From: Thermus oshimai DSM 12092
Lineage (GTDB): Bacteria > Deinococcota > Deinococci > Deinococcales > Thermaceae
Length of the DNA stretch: 64,000 nt
Direction of reading: 5' to 3'
Assembly (NCBI RefSeq): GCF_000373145.1
Contig: NZ_KB890614.1
Location: forward strand, 1 to 64,000
In this document: positions 48,901 to 56,251 of the stretch, piece by piece
Position numbering within the stretch: the first letter of the stretch is position 1
How the letters are laid out: each line of letters begins with the position of its first letter
Position numbers and translations under genes: made by a program
Notes under the pieces: generated by a model
What the model was told of the DNA's origin: nothing
Databases searched by the model: none
What the model saw: only the letters and a program-made list of their open reading frames with translations

Positions 48901-49599
48901 ATGGACAAGGACCGTCCCGTGTACGTGATCAGCGTGGCGGCGGAGCTTTTGGAGATGCACCCGCAGACCCTGCGGCTGTACGAGCGGAAGGGGCTCATCA
49001 AGCCGAAGCGGTCTTCGGGGAAGACGCGGCTCTATTCGGAGCGGGACATTGAGAAGCTCAGGGAGATCCGCCGTCTGACGCAGGAGCTTGGGGTGAACCT
49101 GGCGGGGGTGGAGGAGATCATGCGGCTTCGGGCGGAGCTCGAGGCCCTCCAGGCCCGCTTTGAACAGGAGGTGGAGAGGCTTAAAGCGGAGATCGGCGAC
49201 CGCTTCCAGGAGCTGGAGCGCAAGGCCCTCCCGCCCCCCGGGGAGACGGCCAAGCCCTCCCCCAAGGACCGTCCCGTGTACGTGATCAGCGTGGCGGCGG
49301 AGCTTTTGGAGATGCACCCGCAGACCCTGCGGCTGTACGAGCGGAAGGGGCTCATCAAGCCGAAGCGGTCTTCGGGGAAGACGCGGCTCTATTCGGAGCG
49401 GGACATTGAGAAGCTCAGGGAGATCCGCCGTCTGACGCAGGAGCTTGGGGTGAACCTGGCGGGGGTGGAGGAGATCATGCGGCTTCGGGCGGAGCTCGAG
49501 GCCCTCCAGGCCCGCTTTGAGGCCGAGGTGGCCCGGCTCAAGCTCCTCCTCCTGGAGGAGGGCAAGACCCCCGCCCAAGAGGGTAGCATGGGGGCGTGA
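48901..49599 (+). CDS. MerR/HspR-like regulator with two identical DNA-binding modules
   Basis: A 232-residue protein holding two copies of an HspR/MerR-type module. Residues 3-88 and 122-207 are identical: each begins [20 protein letters not shown], contains the winged-helix recognition region [20 protein letters not shown] and ends with a helical stretch ([14 protein letters not shown]). A charged, Pro-ended linker of 33 residues joins them; a short tail ([19 protein letters not shown]) follows. HspR proteins repress chaperone operons with DnaK as co-repressor. A single chain with two modules could act as a covalent dimer. ATG 48901 is used (GAGGAGG 11 bases before); a GTG at 48871 would lengthen it by 10 residues. 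It overlaps the peptidase gene (GTGA). Confidence 0.88.
   Translation: MDKDRPVYVISVAAELLEMHPQTLRLYERKGLIKPKRSSGKTRLYSERDIEKLREIRRLTQELGVNLAGVEEIMRLRAELEALQARFEQEVERLKAEIGDRFQELERKALPPPGETAKPSPKDRPVYVISVAAELLEMHPQTLRLYERKGLIKPKRSSGKTRLYSERDIEKLREIRRLTQELGVNLAGVEEIMRLRAELEALQARFEAEVARLKLLLLEEGKTPAQEGSMGA
48906..49163 (+). repeat. 258-base direct repeat, copy 1
   Basis: Identical base for base to 49263-49520 (period 357 bases, 119 codons), in the same frame. It encodes residues 3-88 of the tandem MerR protein. There are no synonymous differences between copies. Confidence 0.95.
49263..49520 (+). repeat. 258-base direct repeat, copy 2
   Basis: Identical to 48906-49163. It encodes residues 122-207 of the same protein. 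Flanking bases differ immediately at both ends (A/C before, A/G after). Confidence 0.95.
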
Positions 49600-50909
49600 A
49601 CGCCTTAGACCCCCTGTTGGAGTTCCTGTCCATCCCCTCGGTCTCCACGGACCCCGCCCACAAGGAGGACGTGCGGAAGGCGGCCCTTTGGCTTGGGGAG
49701 CGCCTTAGGGCCCTGGGCTTCCGGGTGGAGCTCCACGAAACCCCCCTCCACCCCATCCTTTACGCCGAGCGGATCGTGGCCGAGGACGCCCCCACGGTGC
49801 TGGTCTACGGCCACTACGACGTCCAGCCCCCAGACCCCCTAGAGCTTTGGGAAACCCCCCCCTTCACCCCCACGGTGCGGGAGGGGCGGCTTTACGCCCG
49901 GGGGGCTTCGGACGATAAGGGCCAGCTCTGGGCCCACGTGGCCGCCCTGGAGGGCTTCGCCCCCCGGGTGAACGTGAAGTTTCTGGTGGAGGGGGAGGAG
50001 GAGATCGGAAGCCCCCACCTCCTCCCCTTTGTCCAGGCCCACCGGGAACGGCTTCGGGCGGACGCGGTCCTCATCTCCGACGGGGCCATGTTCGCCCCCG
50101 GGGTGCCCACCCTGACCTACGGCCTAAGGGGGCTTTGCTACCTGGAAGTCCGCCTCAAAGGGGCCCGGCGGGACCTCCACTCCGGGGCCTTCGGCGGGGT
50201 GGCCCCGAACCCCATCCAGGCCCTGGGCTGGCTCCTGGCCCGCCTCAAGGACGAGAGGACGGGCCGCGTCCTCATCCCCGGCTTTTACGAAAGGGTCCGC
50301 CCCGTCTCCGAGGAGGAGAAGGCCCTCTGGCCCCACCTGGACGAGGAGGCCCTGAAGGCGGAGCTGGGGGTGGAGGTCCTCCCTGGGGAGGAAGGGTATA
50401 GCCCCCTGGAGCGCCTTTGGACCCGGCCCACCCTGGACCCCAACGGGGTTTGGGGGGGCTACCAGGGGGAGGGCTCCAAGACGGTGATCCCTTCGGAGGC
50501 GGGCATGAAGCTTTCCATGCGCCTGGTGCCCGACCAGGACCCGGAGGAGATCGCCGAGCTCGCGGAGGCCTACCTGAAGGAGGTCTGCCCCAGGGGCCAC
50601 CGGTTGGAGGTGCGGAGGCTCCACGGGGGAAAGCCCGTCCTCACCGACCCCCAAAGCCCCCCCATGCGCCTCATGGCCCGGGCCCTGGAGGAGGTCTGGG
50701 GCCGGCCGGTCGTGTACACCCGGGAGGGGGGGACCATCCCCGTGGTGGCGGAGCTTAAGGAGGCCCTAAAAGCCCCCATCGTTCTTCTCGGCCTCGGCCT
50801 TCCCGACGACAACCTCCACGCCCCGAACGAAAAGATCGACCTCGTCAACCTGGAAAAGGGCCTCCTGGCCCTCCGCCGCTTCTACGAGCTTTTGGCCGAA
50901 GGCGGATAG
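49596..50909 (+). CDS. M20/M25/M40-family dipeptidase
   Basis: A 437-residue zinc peptidase of the M20 family (dipeptidase/PepV-like or carnosinase type). Metal-site motifs: [23 protein letters not shown] near 69-91, [21 protein letters not shown] near 102-122, [14 protein letters not shown] near 129-142 with the catalytic Glu pair, and a later His in [15 protein letters not shown] near 407-421. The dimerisation domain sits between ([19 protein letters not shown] near 181-199). It cleaves di- or tripeptides in the cytosol, a fit with the peptide importer upstream. Start is GTG 49596 in a GTGA overlap with the tandem MerR gene. Confidence 0.92.
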   Translation: MNALDPLLEFLSIPSVSTDPAHKEDVRKAALWLGERLRALGFRVELHETPLHPILYAERIVAEDAPTVLVYGHYDVQPPDPLELWETPPFTPTVREGRLYARGASDDKGQLWAHVAALEGFAPRVNVKFLVEGEEEIGSPHLLPFVQAHRERLRADAVLISDGAMFAPGVPTLTYGLRGLCYLEVRLKGARRDLHSGAFGGVAPNPIQALGWLLARLKDERTGRVLIPGFYERVRPVSEEEKALWPHLDEEALKAELGVEVLPGEEGYSPLERLWTRPTLDPNGVWGGYQGEGSKTVIPSEAGMKLSMRLVPDQDPEEIAELAEAYLKEVCPRGHRLEVRRLHGGKPVLTDPQSPPMRLMARALEEVWGRPVVYTREGGTIPVVAELKEALKAPIVLLGLGLPDDNLHAPNEKIDLVNLEKGLLALRRFYELLAEGG

Positions 50910-50919
50910 GGCTGCTTGG

Positions 50920-50955
50920 GGCCCCCGCCGAAGCGCAGGCTTCGGCGGGGCCTTT
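50920..50955. terminator. bidirectional terminator between peptidase and comB
   Basis: GGCCCCCGCCGAAGC (50920-50934) pairs with GCTTCGGCGGGGCC (50939-50952) around a 4-base loop with one bulged C, and a short T-run (50953-50955) follows on the plus strand. The upper stem CCGAAGC/GCTTCGG is the same as in the hairpin at 24585-24602. The comB stop TAA (50954-50956) lies at its edge. Confidence 0.7.
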
Positions 50956-51667
50956 AGCCGCGCTTGAAGATGAGGGCCTCCCCCACCCTCCCCGAAAGGA
51001 GGGGCACCTGGGCGCTTTTGGCCACCTGGGCGCAGAAGGGGACGTCGGCCTCGAGGCCCACCCCCTTTAGGGCCAAGGCGGCGGCGGAAAGGCTTAGGGC
51101 CTCCAGGGGGTCCGGGTGGGCCCGCCGCACCGCCAGGGCGATCCGGGCCCCGTCGTCGGGCTCCACCTCCCGCATGAGGCCCAGGTACTCCGCCAGGACC
51201 CCGGCGGTGTACACGTCGTCCAGGCCCACCCGCCCCTCTTTGCCCGCGCACAGGATGGCCACCTCCTCCGTGGCGAGCTCTAGGGCCTTTCTGGCCGCGG
51301 CGTGGGCGTTAAAGAGGGAGGCCAGGAGGACGTGCTTGGCCGTCATCCCCGCCAGGTGGGCGGCCTTGGTGCCGTTGGTGGTGGCCATGACCACCACCTT
51401 CCCCCCCACGGGGGCCTCCAGGGCCTCCCGGGGGGAGTTCCCCAGGTCAAACCCCGAGGGCCTAAGCCCCCCGGCTTCCCCCGCCAGGACCACGTCCTCG
51501 TCCTTGAAGGCCCGGGCGGCCTCCAGGGAGGGCACCAGGTAAAGCGCCTCCGCCCCCGCTTCCAGGAAGCAGGCGGCGGTGGTGGTGGCCCGGATCACGT
51601 CCACCACCAGGACCACGTCCGGATAGACCAGCTCTTCCCTGGGCAAGAGGTCCACCCTCAGGCGCAT
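50954..51667 (-). CDS. comB: ComB-type 2-phosphosulfolactate phosphatase
   Basis: A 237-residue protein of the ComB family, an Mg-dependent phosphatase of 2-phosphosulfolactate in coenzyme M synthesis. Family motifs: [28 protein letters not shown] near 18-45, [18 protein letters not shown] near 67-84, [17 protein letters not shown] near 92-108, [17 protein letters not shown] and CAGKEGR. Most bacteria with comB do not make coenzyme M, and no comA, comC or comDE is visible here, so the substrate in Thermus is open. It is read leftwards after the CRP-type gene with a 9-base gap. Confidence 0.88.
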   Translation of the reverse strand: MRLRVDLLPREELVYPDVVLVVDVIRATTTAACFLEAGAEALYLVPSLEAARAFKDEDVVLAGEAGGLRPSGFDLGNSPREALEAPVGGKVVVMATTNGTKAAHLAGMTAKHVLLASLFNAHAAARKALELATEEVAILCAGKEGRVGLDDVYTAGVLAEYLGLMREVEPDDGARIALAVRRAHPDPLEALSLSAAALALKGVGLEADVPFCAQVAKSAQVPLLSGRVGEALIFKRG

Positions 51668-51676
51668 CCCACCCTC

Positions 51677-52327
51677 CTAAGCCAGGCCGAAGGCCACCTC
51701 CTCCAGAAGCTCGGGGGCCACCACCTCCACCTCCCCCGGCCCCAGCCGCACCGCCCCCAGGGCCCTAAGCTCGTGCAGGGCCCGGGTCACGGTCTCCCGG
51801 CTGGTGCCCGCGAGGGCCGCAAGCTCCTGGTGCCTTAGGCGGAAAAGGGGCCCCTGGCCCTGGCGGAGGAGCTTCAAAAGGGCGTAGGCCACCCGGCTTT
51901 TGGCCTCCTCAAAGGAGAGGAGGTCCATCTCCAGGTCGGCCTCCCTGAGCCTTGCCGCCAGGATCCGGGCCAGGTTGTGGGCCACCAGGGGAAAGCGGCG
52001 GATGAGGGCGAAGTACTCCTCGGGGTAAAGGGCATAGAGGAGGCTTTCCGCCTCGGTGAGGGCGCTTGCCGTTCGCTCCTTGCCCTCGAGGAGGCTCATC
52101 TCCCCAAAGATCTCCCCCTCCCCCAAGTACCCCAGGGTGCGCTCCTGCCCCCCCAGGTGGAGCCGGAAGAGGCGCACCTGGCCCCGCCCCACCAGGTAGA
52201 GGGCCTGGCCTAAGTCCCCCTGGCGGAAGACGAGCCGCCCCTTGGGGTAGGGAAGGGGGCGGAAGTAGACCAGGGCCTCTTCCACCTCCTCTGGGGAAAA
52301 GCCTTGGAAGAGGGGGCTTGGTCGCAT
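51677..52327 (-). CDS. CRP/FNR-family transcriptional regulator
   Basis: A 216-residue CRP-like protein. N-terminal cyclic-nucleotide-binding domain (LVFRQGDLGQALYLVGRGQVRLFRLH...LGEGEIFGEMSLLEGKERTASALTEAES, about 32-93) carries the phosphate-binding-cassette pattern GEMSLLEGKERTAS. No N-terminal cysteine cluster, so it is not an FNR iron-sulfur sensor. The C-terminal winged helix has HQELAALAGTSRETVTRALHEL near 168-190 as recognition helix. The cAMP-like signal is not identified. It starts 7 bases after TAGAGT, so leaderless, and precedes comB in the same operon. Confidence 0.9.
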   Translation of the reverse strand: MRPSPLFQGFSPEEVEEALVYFRPLPYPKGRLVFRQGDLGQALYLVGRGQVRLFRLHLGGQERTLGYLGEGEIFGEMSLLEGKERTASALTEAESLLYALYPEEYFALIRRFPLVAHNLARILAARLREADLEMDLLSFEEAKSRVAYALLKLLRQGQGPLFRLRHQELAALAGTSRETVTRALHELRALGAVRLGPGEVEVVAPELLEEVAFGLA

Positions 52328-52375
52328 CGCCCCTACTCTAACCTAGACCTCATCCTTTGCCTAGACCATGAGAGG

Positions 52376-53005
52376 GTGCCGCCCGTCCTCCAGGTGCAGG
52401 GTCTTGGGTTCTCCTACGGGCAGGGCCCCCTCTTCCGGGGGCTTTCCTTCACCCTGGAAGGGGGCGGGGTCCTGGCCCTCTTGGGGCCCTCGGGAAGCGG
52501 CAAGACCACCCTCCTCCACCTCCTCGCGGGCCTTCTCCCCTTGCAGGAGGGGGAGGTGTTCTGGGAAGGGGTGCCCATCCGGGGCCTTTCCCAGGAGGCC
52601 CTGGCCCGGAAGCGGCTTTCCTTTTTGGGCCTCATCTTCCAGCACCACTTCCTCTTCCCGGAGCTCACCGCCTTGGAGAACGTCCTGGCCCCCGGCTACC
52701 TGGTGGGGCGGCCCGATCGGGCCTGGGCCCTGGCCCTTTTGGAGAGGCTGGGCCTAAAGGAAAGGGCCCACTTCCTCCCCCAGAGGCTTTCCGGGGGGGA
52801 GAGGCAGCGGGTGGCCGTGGCCCGGGCCCTTTACCTAAAGCCCCGGCTCCTCCTGGCGGACGAGCCCACCGCCAGCCTGGACCGCCGCCAGGCCCGGGAG
52901 GTCTTATCCCTCCTCCTCCGCCTGGCCAAGGAGGTGGGGGCCGCGGTGCTCCTCTCCACCCACGACGAGGCCCTGGTGGAGGGCCTTCCCGCCCTGAGGC
53001 TGTAG
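52376..53005 (+). CDS. ABC transporter ATPase (LolD/FtsE-like)
   Basis: A 209-residue ABC ATPase of the LolD/FtsE/MacB class: Walker A LGPSGSGKTTLLHLLAGLLP near 37-56, Q-loop LIFQHHFLFPELTALENV near 84-101, signature RLSGGERQRVAVARALYLKP near 134-153, Walker B LLLADEPTASLDRRQAREV, and the switch His. No permease gene is next to it, so the membrane partner is elsewhere. I place the start at GTG 52376, since homology starts a few residues later and upstream frame sequence is unrelated; no strong ribosome site is seen. It is followed after 11 bases by deoD. Confidence 0.85.
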   Translation: MPPVLQVQGLGFSYGQGPLFRGLSFTLEGGGVLALLGPSGSGKTTLLHLLAGLLPLQEGEVFWEGVPIRGLSQEALARKRLSFLGLIFQHHFLFPELTALENVLAPGYLVGRPDRAWALALLERLGLKERAHFLPQRLSGGERQRVAVARALYLKPRLLLADEPTASLDRRQAREVLSLLLRLAKEVGAAVLLSTHDEALVEGLPALRL

Positions 53006-53016
53006 GATGGGAGGGT

Positions 53017-53724
53017 ATGAGCCCGATCCACGTGCGCGCCAAGGAGGGGGATGTGGCGGAAAGGGTCCTCCTCCCTGGGGACCCCTACCGGGCGGAGTGG
53101 ATCGCCAAGACCTTCCTGGAAGGCGCGGTGCAGTACGCCACCCACCGGGGGCTTTGGGGGTATACCGGACGGTATAAGGGGGTGCCCGTTTCCGTGCAGG
53201 CCACCGGGATGGGGGCCCCTTCTGCGGCCATCGTGGCGGAGGAGCTCATCACCCTAGGGGCCCGGGTCCTCCTCCGGGTGGGCACCTGCGGGGCCGCGGA
53301 CGAGGCCCTGGCCCCGGGGGACCTGGTCATCGCCCAGGGGGCGGTGCCCCTGGACGGGGCCACCCGCCAGTACCTCGAGGGCCTTCCCTACGCCCCCCTG
53401 CCCGACCCCCTCCTCTTCCGGGCCCTCTGGGCCCAGGCCGAGGCCAAGGGCTACCCCCACCACGTGGGCCTCATCGCCACGGAGGACGCCTTTTACGCCA
53501 CCACCCCGGAAGGGGCCCGCCGGTGGGCCCGCTACGGGGTCCTGGCCTTTGAGATGGAGGCCAGCGTCCTCTTCCTCCTGGGCCGGATGCGAAAGGTTAA
53601 GGCCGGGACCATCCTCACCGTGTCCAACCGCATCGGGGACCCTGAGCTCGTGCCCCCTGAGGTCCTCGGGGAGGGGGTGCGGCGGATGGTGGAGGTGGCC
53701 CTGGAGGCCCTCCTCCAGGTCTAG
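53017..53724 (+). CDS. deoD: purine nucleoside phosphorylase
   Basis: A 235-residue hexameric-type purine nucleoside phosphorylase. It splits inosine, guanosine or adenosine with phosphate to the base and ribose-1-phosphate. Family motifs: LLPGDPYRAEWIA near 18-30, VSVQATGMGAPSAAIVAEELI near 62-82, VLLRVGTCGAADEALAPGDLVIAQGA near 86-111, EMEASVLFLLGR near 179-190 with the catalytic ribose-binding Met/Glu, and SNRIGDPE near 205. Size and sequence match the Thermus enzyme of known structure. A GGGAGGG site lies before the ATG. Confidence 0.94.
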   Translation: MSPIHVRAKEGDVAERVLLPGDPYRAEWIAKTFLEGAVQYATHRGLWGYTGRYKGVPVSVQATGMGAPSAAIVAEELITLGARVLLRVGTCGAADEALAPGDLVIAQGAVPLDGATRQYLEGLPYAPLPDPLLFRALWAQAEAKGYPHHVGLIATEDAFYATTPEGARRWARYGVLAFEMEASVLFLLGRMRKVKAGTILTVSNRIGDPELVPPEVLGEGVRRMVEVALEALLQV

Positions 53725-53754
53725 GGTCCGGTAGACTCGGAAGGGGAGGATCCC

Positions 53755-54576
53755 ATGGCCCACGAGCACGAACACGAGCACGAGTTCATCCTGGAGATTC
53801 CCGAGTTTGAGCACCTGAGCTACGAGGTGGAGGGGGGCATCGCCCTGGTTACTCTGAAGCGCCCCGAGGCCCTAAACGCCCTCTCCCAGGACCTCCTGCG
53901 GGAGCTCGCCGAGGTGGCCGAGGTCATCCACCAGGACCCCGAGGCCCGGGTGGCCATCTTCACCGGGGAGGGGCGGGCCTTCGCCGCCGGGGCGGACCTC
54001 AAGGAGATCGCCGCCCTCAAGGACCCCTTCGCCGCGCGGGAGTACGCCCTTTTGGGCCAGCAGGTCTTCGCGGAGATCGCCGCCCTGCCCATCCCCACCA
54101 TCGCCGCCATCCACGGCTACGCCCTGGGGGGAGGCCTGGAGCTCGCCCTGGCCTGCGACCTCCGGGTGGCGGCCAAGGGGGCCAAGCTGGGCCTGCCCGA
54201 GGTGGGCCTGGGCCTCATCCCGGGCTTCGGGGGCACCCAGCGCCTGCCCAGGCTCATCGGCCGGGGACGGGCCTTGGACCTCATCTTCACCGGGCGGCAC
54301 GTGGAGGCGGAGGAGGCCCTAGAGATGGGCCTGGTGAACCGGGTGGCGGAGGACGCTCTGGAGGAGGCCAAGCGCCTGGCCCAGAAGATCCTGAAAAACG
54401 CCCCCGTGGCCCTGGCCCTGGCCAAGGAGAGCGTGGTCCGGGGGGAGGCCATGCCCCTTTCCGATGCCCTGGAGATCGAGGCCGACCTCTTCGGCTACGC
54501 CGCGTCCACGGAGGACATGAAGGAAGGGGTCAAGGCCTTTTTGGAGAAGCGCCCCCCCAACTTCAAAGGGGAGTAG
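53755..54576 (+). CDS. enoyl-CoA hydratase with histidine/glutamate-rich N-terminus
   Basis: A 273-residue crotonase-fold enoyl-CoA hydratase. Oxyanion and catalytic motifs are GRAFAAGADLKEIAALKDP near 77-95, AAIHGYALGGGLELALACDLRVAAK near 118-142 (first catalytic Glu), and GLPEVGLGLIPGFGGTQRLPRLIGRGRALDLIFTGR near 147-182 (second Glu). An unusual leader AHEHEHEHEFILEIPEFEHLSY precedes the family's normal start and may bind metal. It is part of fatty-acid beta-oxidation, in step with the acyl-CoA synthetase at 56252-57898. GGGGAGG is a few bases before the ATG. Confidence 0.92.
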   Translation: MAHEHEHEHEFILEIPEFEHLSYEVEGGIALVTLKRPEALNALSQDLLRELAEVAEVIHQDPEARVAIFTGEGRAFAAGADLKEIAALKDPFAAREYALLGQQVFAEIAALPIPTIAAIHGYALGGGLELALACDLRVAAKGAKLGLPEVGLGLIPGFGGTQRLPRLIGRGRALDLIFTGRHVEAEEALEMGLVNRVAEDALEEAKRLAQKILKNAPVALALAKESVVRGEAMPLSDALEIEADLFGYAASTEDMKEGVKAFLEKRPPNFKGE

Positions 54577-54657
54577 GCCTAAAGGCCCTTTTGGGGGAAG
54601 GCCTTCCGGGGTCTTCCTCCTTTTCCCCTTTTGGCCCTGGGTGTAAGGTAAGGAGGC

Positions 54658-55533
54658 ATGACGGAAGAGCGCGTGGTCCACGTAGCGAGCCCCAAGGCCA
54701 AGCTCTACGCGGAGGCCGACCAGGCCATCCGCGAGCGGCTCAAGGCCTTCCCCAAGGCCCTCAAGGCCTACGACCTTTTGGTGCAGGACCCCGAGGCCCG
54801 GGCCGGCTGGAACATGGCCAACTACCTCACCATGCGCAAGCTGGGCTACAACGACCACGGCCGGGTCCACGCCCTCCTCACGGGGGCGGCGGCGGTGGCC
54901 ATCCTGGCCCTTCTGGTGGAGGCGGGGGTGCGCCTGGACACCGTGGAGTCCGGGGCGGGGGGGGTGGAGGACGCCTACGTGGTGGTCCTCCTCTCCACCA
55001 TGCTCCACGACCTGGGCAACGGGGTCCACCGCTTCGGGCACGAGGCCTTCGGCGTGACCCTGGCCCTCCCCATCCTGAACCGCATCCTGGAGAAGATCTA
55101 CCCCGACGCGGAGCAGCGCACGGCCCTCCGCGCCCTCATGCTCCACAGCATCTACAGCCACGACCTCGAGCCCGAGCCCCTCACCATCGAGGCGGGCATC
55201 ACCGCGGTGGCCGACGGCACGGACATCACCAAGGGCCGGGGCCGGAAGGCCTTCGCCTTAGGGAGCATAGACATCCACTCCATCAGCGCCCTGGCGGTGG
55301 ACGAGGTGCGGATCCTCAAAGGGGAAAAGGTCCCGGTGGAGATCCAGGTGACCATGAACAACTCCGCCGGGATCTTCCAGGTGGAGGAGACCCTCACCAA
55401 GAAGGTGCTGAAAAGCCCCTTGCGCCCCTACGTGACCGTGGTGGCCATGACGGAGCCCAATGGGGGCCACGACCAGCGCATCGTCCACCGGGTGCGGCTC
55501 CACGAGAAGGAAGACCGCTTCGTCCTGGACTAA
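54658..55533 (+). CDS. HD-domain phosphohydrolase
   Basis: A 291-residue HD-superfamily protein. The metal motif is HGRVHALLTGAAAVAILALL near 66-85 (first His) and LSTMLHDLGNGVHRFGHEAFG near 111-131 with the His-Asp pair; later GITAVADGTDITKGRGR near 178-194 supplies the final Asp. It likely hydrolyses a nucleotide or phosphate ester; the group includes archaeal-like HD proteins of unknown substrate. It starts at ATG 54658; AAGGAGG is immediately before it. The 81-base gap from the hydratase holds no clear promoter. Confidence 0.85.
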   Translation: MTEERVVHVASPKAKLYAEADQAIRERLKAFPKALKAYDLLVQDPEARAGWNMANYLTMRKLGYNDHGRVHALLTGAAAVAILALLVEAGVRLDTVESGAGGVEDAYVVVLLSTMLHDLGNGVHRFGHEAFGVTLALPILNRILEKIYPDAEQRTALRALMLHSIYSHDLEPEPLTIEAGITAVADGTDITKGRGRKAFALGSIDIHSISALAVDEVRILKGEKVPVEIQVTMNNSAGIFQVEETLTKKVLKSPLRPYVTVVAMTEPNGGHDQRIVHRVRLHEKEDRFVLD

Positions 55534-55543
55534 AGGGGAGGGC

Positions 55544-55978
55544 CTACTCCGGCCAAAGGGCCCTCAGCTCCTTGGGCAAAAGCCCCCGGATGTCCGCGAT
55601 CTCCCCTTGGGAGATCCGGTGGGCCAGGACCTTAAAGACCGCCCGCGCCGCCTTTTCCGGGTCCACCGCGGGCCCGGAAGGGGTCTTGAGTTCCTGGGCC
55701 ACGTGGGCCAGGAAGGCCTCCAGGTGCCGCTCCTTCAGGGGCTTGCCCGTGGGGTCCCAGCCCTCGTAGAAGAAGCCCCGGACGAGCATGGGCAGCTGGG
55801 CGGAAAGCTGGGCCACCTCCTCCACGGTGAGCCGGTCCCTCAGGGCGTGGAGGACCGCCCTGAGGGCCATGTAGGCCCGGTGGCGGTCTTCCGTGCCCAG
55901 CTCCTCCATGACCTCCTTGAGCCAGGTGTGGGTCTTGTGCAGGGTGGTGTCAAACACCTCCAGCCCCGTGGCGCTCAT
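55544..55978 (-). CDS. DUF2267 family protein
   Basis: A 144-residue DUF2267 protein, all-helical: TGLEVFDTTLHKTHTWLKEVMEELGTEDRHRAYMALRAVLHALRDRLTVEEVAQLSAQLPMLVRGFFYEGWDPTGKP, the signature region (about 3-82), followed by HLEAFLAHVAQEL. The family is often found with stress or hopanoid genes; function unknown. I used the ATG at 55976-55978 because a strong promoter (TTGACA/TACCCT) lies directly upstream and AAGGGT is adjacent. A longer open frame upstream would read through that promoter. Confidence 0.85.
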   Translation of the reverse strand: MSATGLEVFDTTLHKTHTWLKEVMEELGTEDRHRAYMALRAVLHALRDRLTVEEVAQLSAQLPMLVRGFFYEGWDPTGKPLKERHLEAFLAHVAQELKTPSGPAVDPEKAARAVFKVLAHRISQGEIADIRGLLPKELRALWPE

Positions 55979-56000
55979 ACCCTTCACCCCCTCGAGGCCC

Positions 56001-56029
56001 AGGGTAAGACTTGAGCGCTTGATTGTCAA
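56001..56029 (-). promoter_or_regulatory. promoter of the DUF2267 gene
   Basis: On the minus strand TTGACA (56024-56029), a 17-base spacer and TACCCT (56001-56006). The spacer includes an AGCGCT hexamer. The promoter lies just behind the dodecin stop codon. Confidence 0.7.
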
Positions 56030-56035
56030 GGGACT

Positions 56036-56242
56036 TTAGTCCTCTATCCGGAAACCCACCTCCAGGACCACCTGGTACTCCCTGACCCCCTCCGGGCCCA
56101 CCGTGCCCCGGATCTCCTTCACCTCGAACCAGTCCAGGTGCCTTAGGGTCTTGGCGGCCCGCTCCAGGGCGGTCTGGATGGCGGCCTCGAGGCCCTCGCC
56201 GCTGGCGCCCACCAGCTCCACCTTCTTGTAGACCTTGCCCAT
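56036..56242 (-). CDS. dodecin
   Basis: A 68-residue flavin/CoA-binding dodecin that assembles as a hollow dodecamer and buffers FMN. Family motifs: KVYKKVELVGASGEGLEAAIQTALERAAKTLRHLDWFEVKEIRGTV at 3-48, with the flavin-stacking Trp in LDWFEV and the C-terminal strand EYQVVLEVGFRIE. It follows the acyl-CoA synthetase gene by 9 bases on the same strand, so the two may be co-expressed. CoA is a ligand in the Thermus protein. Confidence 0.93.
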   Translation of the reverse strand: MGKVYKKVELVGASGEGLEAAIQTALERAAKTLRHLDWFEVKEIRGTVGPEGVREYQVVLEVGFRIED

Positions 56243-56251
56243 GGGAAGAGT

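Noticed and set aside
48906-49520. The 258-base direct repeats as parts of a mobile element or CRISPR-like array
   Set aside because: They are coding, in frame, with no terminal inverted repeats, no target duplication and only two copies.
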